Below are positions 14,964-22,952 of a stretch of 35,992 nt of DNA, piece after piece; position 1 is the stretch's first letter; every line of letters begins with the position of its first letter. The DNA comes from Spirochaetota bacterium (GTDB lineage Bacteria > Spirochaetota > UBA4802 > UBA5550). The notes beneath the pieces were generated by a model, which was not told where the DNA came from, searched no databases, and saw only the letters and a program-made list of their open reading frames with translations. The position numbers and the translations under genes were made by a program. Location of the stretch: contig JAFGBT010000055.1 of assembly GCA_016933025.1 (NCBI GenBank), positions 1 to 35,992 on the forward strand, written 5' to 3'.

Positions 14964-16790
14964 CTACCGGCCGATATTTTTCAACAGCTTCTCTGATATT
15001 TCCCGCGAATTATTGATGAGACGGTCCAGCCGGACGTCTTTTTCCGAAACATCCAGCACAAGAGTGGAGTCCGATAGATTGCTTATCCTGTCGCCCCGTG
15101 ACCTCTCCTGGACTGAATTCAGGTACCTGTCGAAAAAGCCGATCGGCGCGGAATCCCGATAGGCGAGCCCCGCGGCGTTATTCACGGATACATAGACCAG
15201 TTCGTCCGCATGCACCCGGAACAGGTCCTCGACCCGCACCCTGAAATCGGGGAACCCGGAATTGTACCGCTCGCCCATCACCTCCACCTCTTCGAAAAGC
15301 GGGTAGAGGCAGAAGGACGCTGCCATCATGTCACGGAGATAGCCGGTGCTGAAAAGACGCCTTCCCGACGCGCCGTTCTGACCCGCCATTACAAGCGGGA
15401 GATCATGGTATGTCTCCAGCCTGTTCGCGCCGCACAGCTCATCAGCGAGCTTCGAAACAAGGTGATGCTTGAAGACATGATCTTCGGGGAAGGTGATATC
15501 CAGCAGCTTGTTCAGCCTATCACCGGAAAAAAACTGGTCGAGACGCTTCCTGAATTCATTCCAGTCACGGCTGAGTATATGGAGGCAAAGAACGATATAG
15601 CCGTACGCCGAGGTGTACATGAGATCAAACCGCCTGCCGGCGTCAGAAAGCGCGGCGAGAAACCCCGCGTACGGGAGCGAGTTGAGGAGGTTCGATTCTA
15701 ACACGAGCGCGCTCCTCTTCGACGTGGCCAGCGAAACCAGCGGCGACAGCGCGTCTCCGTCGGCGATGCCCCTGATCCAGTTATATTCTTCGCTGCTCTC
15801 AGGCCGCTCAAACTTTCGGAGCGCCATGCCCCCGGAAAAATCAGTGACCTCGCCGGCGAAGTATTCATTGACGATATAGTAGACGCGCTGGCCCTCCCTG
15901 ACGGCGGCGTCAAAAATCTCGAACAGCCGGCGCGTCTCCTTTTTGCTCTTCACCATCGCGAAAAGGTAGTCGGAAAGGCCAATCACCCGGTCGCGCAGAA
16001 GCACATCATCGTCGCCGCAATCCATCACGATATACCGGTATTCCTTAGAGAGGATGAAGAGAAGGGGCGAAAGGATATCGGGATTGACCTTGACCTTCGA
16101 TCCGAAGGCTATGTTGACGAGGTCCAGATTCTCGTCGACTCGTTCCCTCCGCTCGTTGATGATTTTCTCGAAGGAAGGGCCGTCCTCCATCCGGTGGGAA
16201 AGCGGAGCGGTCACCTTCTTCTGAAAGCAGTTGAACACGCTGTTTCCTGAATACGAGAGGTCGAGAATGACCGTTTTCCCCTCCTTCTTCAGGGACTCGC
16301 CGAGCAGCGATGACAGGAGCGACTTCCCCGACTGACCGAAGGGGCTGTACACCGTGACGATCCTGGCGGAGCCTCCAAAATACTCCCTGCCGATGTCCGA
16401 GACCTCGAATCCCAGCCTGTCCACTATTTTCAGATAACCGCGGAGGCACTTGTACGACATCAGGAAAAACCGGTACATGTCTTCTGCGCTGAACATCAGG
16501 AGAGTAGAATCGACCAGCGCGTTTATCCTGCCGGTCTGCCGGTTCTCGGTAAACGGGATGCTCCCGAAGAAGGAGCCTGGGGAGAGATACACGACGTCTG
16601 TTTTCCCCATCGACTCAATTTCAAAGATGCCGTTGATGACGACATTGAGGGTATTGAGCTTCCTGAGATCGAACTGGTGGCCCTGCTTGACCTCGGCGAC
16701 CTTCCCGATGCCATGGAGGAAGCCTATCTCTTCGTCAAGGCAGTGGCGGAAAAGGGGGATGCTGGCGAGTATAGTGCCGGTAGCGTTCAT
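14964..16790 (-). CDS. NTE-like protein: CNB, P-loop and degenerate patatin domain
   Basis: A 608-residue protein with three parts. Residues 8-125 resemble a cyclic nucleotide-binding fold (LSPGSFFGSIPF, then GRINALVDSTLLMF). Residues 143-310 form a ParA/MinD-like P-loop domain (Walker A SPFGQSGKS 149-157, Walker B YIVMDCGD 253-260). Residues 359-540 align by eye with a patatin phospholipase. The order CNB, P-loop-like, patatin is that of neuropathy-target-esterase lysophospholipases. The oxyanion GGGxRG is replaced by SNLLNS, GTSxG by YTSAYG, and the DGG aspartate region by NSG, so hydrolase activity is unlikely. It starts 14 bases after the TPR copy 2 stop (same operon). It is probably a regulatory pseudoenzyme that may bind nucleotides. 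Confidence 0.65.
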   Translation of the reverse strand: MNATGTILASIPLFRHCLDEEIGFLHGIGKVAEVKQGHQFDLRKLNTLNVVINGIFEIESMGKTDVVYLSPGSFFGSIPFTENRQTGRINALVDSTLLMFSAEDMYRFFLMSYKCLRGYLKIVDRLGFEVSDIGREYFGGSARIVTVYSPFGQSGKSLLSSLLGESLKKEGKTVILDLSYSGNSVFNCFQKKVTAPLSHRMEDGPSFEKIINERRERVDENLDLVNIAFGSKVKVNPDILSPLLFILSKEYRYIVMDCGDDDVLLRDRVIGLSDYLFAMVKSKKETRRLFEIFDAAVREGQRVYYIVNEYFAGEVTDFSGGMALRKFERPESSEEYNWIRGIADGDALSPLVSLATSKRSALVLESNLLNSLPYAGFLAALSDAGRRFDLMYTSAYGYIVLCLHILSRDWNEFRKRLDQFFSGDRLNKLLDITFPEDHVFKHHLVSKLADELCGANRLETYHDLPLVMAGQNGASGRRLFSTGYLRDMMAASFCLYPLFEEVEVMGERYNSGFPDFRVRVEDLFRVHADELVYVSVNNAAGLAYRDSAPIGFFDRYLNSVQERSRGDRISNLSDSTLVLDVSEKDVRLDRLINNSREISEKLLKNIGR

Positions 16791-16804
16791 GGTCTGCCCG
16801 GCCG

Positions 16805-18157
16805 TCAGAATTTTCTCAGCATGTTGACGAGTTCATTCTTGCCGTACAGCTCAATCGGACGCGTGTTGGCAAAGTCGAGCGCCGACTGCGCGAACTCGCC
16901 CGTGGTTATCACGATGATACGCGTCGCATTCTTCGATTTCATGCTCTCGTGGAGGGAGCGCAGCAATTTTTCCTGGATGACGTCCGTGGTCCGAAGAACG
17001 CGGATGACCCGGTTGGTTGCGCGGGTATTCCGCCACTTGCCCTCACTCTCGGATGCGATAATCTCGATCTCGGTGTCGCTTATGATATTTACGTCACTGA
17101 TGGAAAAATTCATCGCCTCGACAACCTTCCGACAGGTGTGCTCGAACTGGGCCAGACCCGAGATGAGGAAGTCCTTGATCCGATCGTCCTGCCGGAATTC
17201 AGAGTAGTTTTTCAGCTTCGCCTGGACGTCCCTGAAATTCGGCTTCGTCTCGATGATCTTCTCCCACTGGTAGATGGCCGAATGGAGGTCCCTGGTCTTC
17301 TCGTAACAATCGGCAAGGTAGTACCGGAGGCCGAGCTCGGTGTCGCTTCCCTTCCGGGCGAACTTCAGGCCCCGCTCGAACTCCATCATCGCCTTAGGTA
17401 TCATCCCCTTCTGCATGTGGCAGGAACCCTTCGCCAGAAAGCACTTGACCTTGAGCTCCTCGCTTTTCTGGGCTATCTCGAACTCCTTGATGGCCCATTC
17501 GTAATCCTGTATCTGCCGGAGCACCAATCCAAGAAAGTAATGTGCGCGGTAATTGGTCGGATCGGCCTTGATCGCCTCAAGGAAGGCCTGCTTGGCGTCA
17601 GAATAGAGGTTGTTCTGGTAATAGATCTGCCCCAGGTAGTAGAGGGACTGTTCATCGCGCGGGTTGAGCGAGATGCTTTTCTTGAAAAAGACCGTGGCGC
17701 GGTCAAGCGCGTTCGACCGGAAGTAGATGCTCCCAAGCTCGAAGAAGTTCTTGAAATTGTCCGGCTCGAGCTTGGTCAGTATCAGGAACTCGCTCTTGGC
17801 GTCTTCAATCTGTCCCTGATCGAGGTAGAGCTTCGCAAGCCGGGAACGGACATCAACCTCACTGAACTTCTCGTTGTACTTGCCGTACTTGAGGACCTGC
17901 CGGAACTCGACGATGGCAAATTTCGGGTTATTGTCTTTTAACTGGGCCTCGGCCAGGAGAAAATGCGCGTAACTGTTGCGGTCGTCCTTCTCCAAAAGGT
18001 CCGTGAGCTTCTTGATAGCAAGCTTGATCTGACCGGTTTCGATCATCTGCGCGATTTCGTCAATCCGCCGCGGAATGACGAAGGTATTGAGAACATACAT
18101 GACTATCATCGCGAGCAGGATGATAAACAGGAATACGATTATATAAGTAAATATCAT
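16805..18157 (-). CDS. Membrane-anchored TPR protein with degenerate Mrr-like C-terminal domain (copy 2)
   Basis: A 450-residue paralogue of the product of 9876-11450. It has an N-terminal TM helix (IFTYIIVFLFIILLAMIVMYVL), seven or more TPR units (40-320; for example AHYFLGLVLRQIQDYEWAIKEF), and a C-terminal alpha/beta domain (340-450) with RIIVITTGEFAQSALDFA and a final LYGKNELVNML, typical of the Mrr fold. Catalytic positions are lost (TEIEIIA for the Asp strand, RVIRVLR for QxK). The shared block is clearest at QVLKYGKYNE versus EIMRIGKFNY in copy 1. First gene of an operon with the NTE-like gene; strong promoter at 18190-18218. Probably a membrane scaffold for the pseudoenzyme. Confidence 0.78.
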   Translation of the reverse strand: MIFTYIIVFLFIILLAMIVMYVLNTFVIPRRIDEIAQMIETGQIKLAIKKLTDLLEKDDRNSYAHFLLAEAQLKDNNPKFAIVEFRQVLKYGKYNEKFSEVDVRSRLAKLYLDQGQIEDAKSEFLILTKLEPDNFKNFFELGSIYFRSNALDRATVFFKKSISLNPRDEQSLYYLGQIYYQNNLYSDAKQAFLEAIKADPTNYRAHYFLGLVLRQIQDYEWAIKEFEIAQKSEELKVKCFLAKGSCHMQKGMIPKAMMEFERGLKFARKGSDTELGLRYYLADCYEKTRDLHSAIYQWEKIIETKPNFRDVQAKLKNYSEFRQDDRIKDFLISGLAQFEHTCRKVVEAMNFSISDVNIISDTEIEIIASESEGKWRNTRATNRVIRVLRTTDVIQEKLLRSLHESMKSKNATRIIVITTGEFAQSALDFANTRPIELYGKNELVNMLRKF

Positions 18158-18189
18158 CGAAAATACAGCCTTCCCGTACCGTTCTGCAA

Positions 18190-18218
18190 AAGATAGTACC
18201 TGACGCTTATTCTGTCAA
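18190..18218 (-). promoter_or_regulatory. Promoter of the TPR/NTE-like operon
   Basis: On the minus strand a perfect TTGACA (18213-18218) and TATCTT (18190-18195, 4 of 6) are 17 bases apart. The predicted transcript starts near 18183, about 25 bases before the ATG at 18157. Confidence 0.6.
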
Positions 18219-18225
18219 GATTCTT

Positions 18226-18266
18226 AGGGGCACTTTCCCGGGAAATGAGCAGGAGCGAGCGCCCCT
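18226..18266. repeat. Nested inverted repeat upstream of the TPR/NTE-like operon
   Basis: AGGGGC (18226-18231) and GCCCCT (18261-18266) enclose the perfect palindrome TTTCCCGGGAAA (18234-18245). It sits about 8 bases upstream of the -35 box, so it could be a regulator site. The gap 18158-18406 contains no gene. Confidence 0.45.
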
Positions 18267-18364
18267 TTCTATTATCGGTCCAAAGCCGGGTGTAATGCAC
18301 GATTATTTTGAAGGGGGCGGAATCACCGCCGGAGGATTATTTAAACACTATCAATAAAATAATA

Positions 18365-18393
18365 TTGACAAAAAACGGCGCTTCACATATCTG
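18365..18393 (+). promoter_or_regulatory. Putative promoter of tRNA-Ala
   Basis: A perfect TTGACA (18365-18370) is followed after 17 bases by TATCTG (18388-18393). Transcription would start just before the tRNA 5' end at 18407. Confidence 0.5.
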
Positions 18394-18406
18394 AAAAATC
18401 CGAACC

Positions 18407-18479
<73 letters not shown>

Positions 18480-18499
18480 CATCGGTCCTTCCGAATACG

Positions 18500-18517
18500 G
18501 CGGGCGTTTACGCCCGC
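18500..18517. terminator. Hairpin overlapping the greA stop codon
   Basis: GCGGGCG (18500-18506) and CGCCCGC (18511-18517) flank a TTTA loop that contains the minus-strand TAA stop. There is no T-run on either side, so termination would be weak or Rho-assisted. It could serve both converging transcripts (tRNA and greA). Confidence 0.45.
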
Positions 18518-19014
18518 TCCTGGTATTTCTCTTCGATTATATTCCCGTGTATGGTGACGATTTTCTCAATGAAGTACCGCCTCTTGCCCGCCGGTATGAC
18601 GGCCTCGGCAATTTCCCCCGCCTTCTTGTTATGCAGCGCGTTCCCTATCGGCGAGGAAAGCGATATCCTTCCGGAGGACGGGTCCACCTCGTTTGGCGCG
18701 ACAAACACGAATTCGATCCGGTCGTCCGAGTCCAGATCGACCACTGACACGGTCGCGCCGAACCCGATTCGGTCGTCCGCGATTTCGCCGATGTTCAGAT
18801 CCTTGAGCTGGGCGAGCTGTGCGTTGAGCTGTGCGATGCGCGCCTTGACAAAGCCCTGGCGCTCGCGTGCCGCATGGTATTCGGCGTTTTCTTTGAGGTC
18901 GCCGTACGCGCGCGCCTCGGCGATCCGCTTCGGGATCTCCACCTTGTATTCGTAATTCAGCTTATCCAGCTCGCCCCGTATTGACTGGCGCTTCAATTCA
19001 ATCTCGTTCGCCAT
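18508..19014 (-). CDS. greA: Transcription elongation factor GreA family
   Basis: A 168-residue GreA/GreB protein that rescues backtracked RNA polymerase by stimulating transcript cleavage through the secondary channel. The N-terminal coiled coil carries the family hallmark GDLKENAEYHAARERQ (about 38-53), with the acidic Asp/Glu tip. The C-terminal FKBP-like domain includes ISLSSPIGNALHNKKAGE. The start at 19014 has GGAGA 7 bases upstream; the longer frame to 19071 adds a non-conserved 19-residue lead that overlaps the upstream small gene. The length is near the usual 158. Confidence 0.92.
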   Translation of the reverse strand: MANEIELKRQSIRGELDKLNYEYKVEIPKRIAEARAYGDLKENAEYHAARERQGFVKARIAQLNAQLAQLKDLNIGEIADDRIGFGATVSVVDLDSDDRIEFVFVAPNEVDPSSGRISLSSPIGNALHNKKAGEIAEAVIPAGKRRYFIEKIVTIHGNIIEEKYQERA

Positions 19015-19054
19015 GATACTCTCCTTCTTCAGGCGCGGTATGTCATGCGCGCCC

Positions 19055-19186
19055 TCATTGTTCATTCCCATTTAGCTTTATGAGTATTTTAATATTCTTG
19101 TTGTCGTCCTTCTTCACTTCAAATCCGCTTTCTTTAAGTGTCTTTTCAATCCGGTAGTTCATTAAATCAATTACTTTTTTTGACAT
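19055..19186 (-). CDS. Small lysine-rich protein upstream of greA
   Basis: A 43-residue ORF (MSKKVIDLMNYRIEKTLKES at its start) with a helical N-terminal half and a Lys/Asn-rich C-terminal half, not recognised. AGGA lies about 9 bases before the ATG at 19186; an ATG at 19195 is also in frame. It ends 40 bases before greA on the same strand, so the two may be co-transcribed. Its amphipathic pattern and sensible ribosome site make it a real gene candidate, but its size leaves doubt. The in-frame extension to 19243 is a run of Arg codons and is not believed. Confidence 0.45.
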   Translation of the reverse strand: MSKKVIDLMNYRIEKTLKESGFEVKKDDNKNIKILIKLNGNEQ

Positions 19187-19284
19187 GTTGTTCATCCTTG
19201 AACTGATATTTATTCCGCGCCGCCGCCTCCTGCGGCCGCGCAAAACATATCATTAATGTCGGAATATACGCCGGCCTGATTGAA

Positions 19285-19722
19285 TTAATTCATCTTTTTC
19301 TTTTCCACATCGATCAGCACCGGCGCGAAGAGGCCCCTTCTTTTCGTCACTGCAGAAACGATCCCGATGACAGCGCACGACATAATCAGCCCGGCAGCGC
19401 CCCAGGCGATTGACGATGCCTCGCGCCCCAGTCCGGGAAATCCCGGGCCGGCCGCGCCAAAGACAAGGCCGGAGAGGAGCATGGCCACCGGGAAAAAATA
19501 GATAAGGGCCGAACCGAAAATCACCGAGCTCGCGTCGACCCGGAAGACGACCCCGTCGCCGACCGCGGCCCTCAGCGTATTGCGCATCCATATCACGCGC
19601 TTCTTCCCGCCTGAGCCGATCGCGCACGACGCCCCCGCCGGACAGCCGCTGCAGCACTCGTTCGGCTCCGCCTCGACGAGGATCCTGTCGCCACTGACTT
19701 CGATTACATTGCCGTGTTCCAT
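19285..19722 (-). CDS. RseC/SoxR-reducing-system family membrane protein
   Basis: A 145-residue protein of the RseC/MucC family. Residues 1-65 form a cytoplasmic domain with the four-cysteine pattern ECCSGCPAGASC, suited to binding an Fe-S cluster or metal. Two TM helices follow (about 72-92 and 103-128) and a short basic tail. In other bacteria RseC acts near the sigma-E system or the Rsx/Rnf electron-transfer complex that reduces SoxR; no rse, rsx or rnf gene is in this window. The start at 19722 is preferred over GTG 19740 because of the G-rich ribosome site and the MEHGNVIEV beginning. Confidence 0.82.
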   Translation of the reverse strand: MEHGNVIEVSGDRILVEAEPNECCSGCPAGASCAIGSGGKKRVIWMRNTLRAAVGDGVVFRVDASSVIFGSALIYFFPVAMLLSGLVFGAAGPGFPGLGREASSIAWGAAGLIMSCAVIGIVSAVTKRRGLFAPVLIDVEKKKMN

Positions 19723-19746
19723 AACATCCGCCCCCCTCACCCCCTT

Positions 19747-19817
19747 CCCCTCTCCCGCGGGGAGAGGGGCGTGTTGCCCCGTCTGACCTTCCCCCCTTCT
19801 CCCTATGGGAGAAGGGG
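19747..19817. repeat. Two adjacent perfect GC palindromes
   Basis: CCCCTCTCCC-GCG-GGGAGAGGGG (19747-19769) and CCCCTTCTCCC-TAT-GGGAGAAGGGG (19793-19817) are two near-identical hairpins. They lie between the M16 pair and the rseC-like gene, both on the minus strand. Neither has a T-run. They probably belong to a dispersed repeat class and could slow transcription or protect the M16 mRNA 3' end. Confidence 0.75.
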
Positions 19818-19832
19818 CCGGGGGATGAGGGA

Positions 19833-21227
19833 TTACTTCAGAATTACCACCTCGCCAAATTTCTTGAGATCCTTCACCACCGATTCGTTCCCGACCACCA
19901 CGGTGACGAGGCCTGCGTCAAACAGGTTGTGCGCCTCGGCAAGGATGTCTGACGCTCCCACGCCGCCGATGCGGGAAAGGTACGTGTCATAGTAATCCGC
20001 CGGCAGGTTGTTGTAGGCGATATCCATGTAATTGCCAAGGACGTTCATTGGCGTGTCAAATCTGAACACGAAGCTGTTGCTGATGGCGCGCCGGGCCCAC
20101 TCGATCTCGCTATCGCTGATTTTTTCGTGCGATATGCGATCGATGTTCCGGTTAAGGAGGGCGAGGACCTGGCCGGCCGTGCTGTTCTCGGTCAGCGCAA
20201 ACGCCAGAAACAGACCGGTGCGGCTCCTGGCCCTGAGGATCGACTGGACCGCGTAGGCGAGCCCGCGCTTCACCCGTATCTCGGTCATGAGTCGCGAGGT
20301 GAATGAGCCGCCGCCCAGTATGTAATTCATGAGCTCAAGCGCGTAGTTGCCCGGCTGCCGGATATCGGGGGCGACGGTCCCCACGATGACCGTCGACTGC
20401 GGTATGTCCTTGGGATAAAAAAATATTTTGCCTGCCGAGTCTTTCACCTTCCTGATAATGGCCTCGCGGTCGGCCCGGTAGGTCGCCGCTGCTCCTGGAG
20501 CTATTGCGGAAAAATGTCTGCGGCAGAGCCGCTCTGCCGCGGCGCAGTCGAGCGACGAGGATATCCCGACCATCATGTTCCGGCCGGCGAAATTAGCGCG
20601 CCAGGTTTCCCGCACGAACTCGCGCGAATAGGATGCCATCTTTTCCTCTGTGGGGCGCGCGCCGTACCCGTTGCCGTCGAATATTATTTCGCGCGCCCGC
20701 TCGAAGGCTATCTCGGCCGGGTCGTCCTGCTTTCTCCTGATTGAGTCCACGATCAGGGCCTTAGCGGTGTCAATGTCTTTCTGCTCGAGACCGGGGTTCG
20801 CGGCCAGGTCCGCGGCGATCGCGAAGGCCTCATCCGCGAAGCGATCGAGCACCTTTATGGAGATGACCGTATTCTCGAAAGAGGACGTCACGCTCAGGCG
20901 GCCGCCCATGGCGTCAATCTTCTCATGCAGCACGCCGCCCGGGTACTTCTTCGATCCGCCCAGAGATATCGTATTGGCAATCAGCTCCGCGATGCCGGCC
21001 GTCTCCTTCGTCTCGTACAGCTTGCCGAACCCGGTCGAAACCATGATGGTGACCTGAGGGATCTCGTCCCTGATGCAGAACAGGCGGATCCCGTTTTTCA
21101 ACGTCACAGTCGCCACAGGCGGAAGCCTGAGGGAATTCCGGGGGGTCTGCGCGGCACCGCGCCGCCCCCCTGCGGGCAGGAACACCACGCCGATAAGGAT
21201 GGCGGCGATTATACATGTCTTTTTCAC
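19833..21227 (-). CDS. M16-family peptidase-like protein, zinc-site-deficient partner
   Basis: A 464-residue exported protein (signal peptide about 1-27). It has the two-lobed M16 fold, but the HxxEH zinc motif is absent: the corresponding helix reads TAGIAELIANT. The C-terminal lobe keeps the substrate-binding segment GGGSFTSRLMTEIR then KRGLAYAV, the Arg/Tyr element that non-catalytic subunits contribute. Its ATG overlaps the stop of the catalytic gene (ATGA), giving equal production of both chains. By analogy with other bacterial M16 pairs, the two should form a heterodimer that degrades peptides in the periplasm. Palindromes at 19747-19817 follow the gene. Confidence 0.88.
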   Translation of the reverse strand: MKKTCIIAAILIGVVFLPAGGRRGAAQTPRNSLRLPPVATVTLKNGIRLFCIRDEIPQVTIMVSTGFGKLYETKETAGIAELIANTISLGGSKKYPGGVLHEKIDAMGGRLSVTSSFENTVISIKVLDRFADEAFAIAADLAANPGLEQKDIDTAKALIVDSIRRKQDDPAEIAFERAREIIFDGNGYGARPTEEKMASYSREFVRETWRANFAGRNMMVGISSSLDCAAAERLCRRHFSAIAPGAAATYRADREAIIRKVKDSAGKIFFYPKDIPQSTVIVGTVAPDIRQPGNYALELMNYILGGGSFTSRLMTEIRVKRGLAYAVQSILRARSRTGLFLAFALTENSTAGQVLALLNRNIDRISHEKISDSEIEWARRAISNSFVFRFDTPMNVLGNYMDIAYNNLPADYYDTYLSRIGGVGASDILAEAHNLFDAGLVTVVVGNESVVKDLKKFGEVVILK

Positions 21228-22738
21228 GGCTTCCCTCCTGCGGCGCGGCTGTCTTTCAGCATGCCGACGGTCCTGTTGCTTTCGATAAAATATTTCTCCT
21301 TCATCGACCGTATGTCGCTGACCGTGACCTTTTTTATCCGCGCGAGATAATCAGCGGCGTAGCTCCAGTCCCCGTAAACCGTCTGATAATAGCTTAACGT
21401 CCGGGCAAGGCCCTTGTTGGTTTCAAGGCCGAACACCATCGTAGACTCCATGGCGTTAATCACCTTCCCGATCTCCGCCTCGCTCACGTCGCCGAAAAAC
21501 CGCTCCATTTCATCGTAGATCGCCCGCTCCAGCTCTTCAGCGGTATGGGGCGGCCTCGGCGCCGCGAATATCGTGAAGAGGTTATCGTAGCGGGAGCCCG
21601 GCGCGCTGCTCCACGCTTCCACCGAGGAAGCAATCTTCTTCTCGAGCACCAGCGCCTTATAGAGCCGCGATGATTTGCCGCCGGTGAGAATCTCCGCAAT
21701 GACGTCACAGGTATAATCGTCAGGCGAGGGAAAGGTGGGCTTGTGCCACCCGATGATCAGATACGGGCTGGCTTCAAAGTTCACGGTGAAACGGCGCTCG
21801 CCCGTCTGGCGCGGCTCCCCGGTGGAGACCGGCGACGGATCCGGCCTCGGCTCGATCCTCCCGAAATACCTGTTGACGACCTCGTACGTTTTCGCGGTGT
21901 CCTGCATACCGACGATGGTTATGGTCATCCTCGAAGGAATGTAATGCTCGCGGAAGAAGTCCCTGATCTCGCCGAGGGAAAGAAAGGGTATCTCCGAGCG
22001 CCACCCTATGGTCGGATGCCGGTAGGGATGGGCCGTGAACGCGGCGGCCATGAAGCGCTCGAAGAGCAGGCCGGTCCCGATGGAATCATAGTTCATCAGG
22101 CGCTCTTGAAGAACATTGCTCCGCTCCAGGTAATACTCCCGGAAGACCAGGTTCATCAGGCGCTCAGACTCCATCTTCGCCCACATCTCGAGCTGTGACG
22201 CAGGGAGCTCGATGTAATAGCCGGTTCTGTCCCGGGAGGTGGAGGCGTTAAAACCAACGGCGCCATGCTCATGATAGATGGCATCATACGGGGTGCTCTC
22301 CACAAAAGCGGCCTGCTCTTCCTCGAGGCGATGCAGCTCGGCCTCAAGCTCGGGCAGGCGCGAGTTTCCCGGGCTCGCGAGCTTCAGCCGGTCGATGGTC
22401 GCGCCCACGGCCTCGATCCTCGCCTGGATTACCCGTTCCTTCTTCCAGTTCTTTGTGCCGATCGTGTCCGTGCCCTTGAAGAGCATGTGCTCCAGGAGAT
22501 GGGCGCCGCCGATGGTCCGATAGCTTTCATCCACCGACCCGACGCGGAAAGAAATTTCGAAGGCCATGACCGGGGCGTAGCCACGGTTGAGAAGTATAAC
22601 GGTAATGCCGTTCGGCAGTGTTCTGGTCACCACATTCTTTCTTAGATATTCGCCAGCATCGCTGATTGAGGCGCTCCCGGGGACCATGGCGAGCAGGGCG
22701 AAACAGAGCAATGCCGGGGCAAGTATGATTTTCTTCAT
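21224..22738 (-). CDS. M16-family zinc peptidase, catalytic subunit
   Basis: A 504-residue exported metallopeptidase (signal peptide MKKIILAPALLCFALLAMVPGS, shown in part). The inverted zinc motif HLLEH is at 80-84, with Glu83 as catalytic base. The third ligand is probably Glu212 in the segment ERSNVLQE. A charged, helical insertion at about 97-150 follows the zinc motif, as in many bacterial M16B-type proteins. The Arg/Tyr element of the C-terminal lobe is poorly kept here and is supplied by the partner encoded directly downstream. The ATG at 22738 has GGGAG upstream. Peptide clearance in the periplasm is the likely role; the natural substrate is unknown. Confidence 0.92.
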   Translation of the reverse strand: MKKIILAPALLCFALLAMVPGSASISDAGEYLRKNVVTRTLPNGITVILLNRGYAPVMAFEISFRVGSVDESYRTIGGAHLLEHMLFKGTDTIGTKNWKKERVIQARIEAVGATIDRLKLASPGNSRLPELEAELHRLEEEQAAFVESTPYDAIYHEHGAVGFNASTSRDRTGYYIELPASQLEMWAKMESERLMNLVFREYYLERSNVLQERLMNYDSIGTGLLFERFMAAAFTAHPYRHPTIGWRSEIPFLSLGEIRDFFREHYIPSRMTITIVGMQDTAKTYEVVNRYFGRIEPRPDPSPVSTGEPRQTGERRFTVNFEASPYLIIGWHKPTFPSPDDYTCDVIAEILTGGKSSRLYKALVLEKKIASSVEAWSSAPGSRYDNLFTIFAAPRPPHTAEELERAIYDEMERFFGDVSEAEIGKVINAMESTMVFGLETNKGLARTLSYYQTVYGDWSYAADYLARIKKVTVSDIRSMKEKYFIESNRTVGMLKDSRAAGGKP

Positions 22739-22823
22739 GAATTACTCCCGTATTGTATGATACAATGATATCTACATAGACAAAAGGTTACATCTTTATC
22801 AAGAACATTTCATCAGAGAAGAG

Positions 22824-22944
22824 GCCCCCTGAATCCCCCTGAGGGTGACTTGAAAAATGTATGATTGAAATTATTGGCGGTGAATTTCTTTATTCCCCCC
22901 TCCGGGCGTTGCACTGAGCTTGCCGAAGTGGGGGTGGGGGACTT
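22824..22944. repeat. Intergenic repeat cluster with C-run unit and CACTGAGCTT motif
   Basis: A degenerate copy of the CCCCCTAAATCCCCC unit (22824-22852) is followed by CCCCCC...GGGGGTGGGGG arms (22894-22941). These enclose CACTGAGCTTGCCGAAGTG (22912-22930), itself an imperfect palindrome. The sequence lies between two minus-strand genes; nothing coding is seen in 22739-22952. Confidence 0.55.
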
Positions 22945-22952
22945 GACTGCAT

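Noticed and set aside
16949..17941. 330-residue plus-strand ORF opposite the TPR copy 2 gene
   Set aside because: Antisense shadow of the TPR gene; no start signal and no family resemblance.
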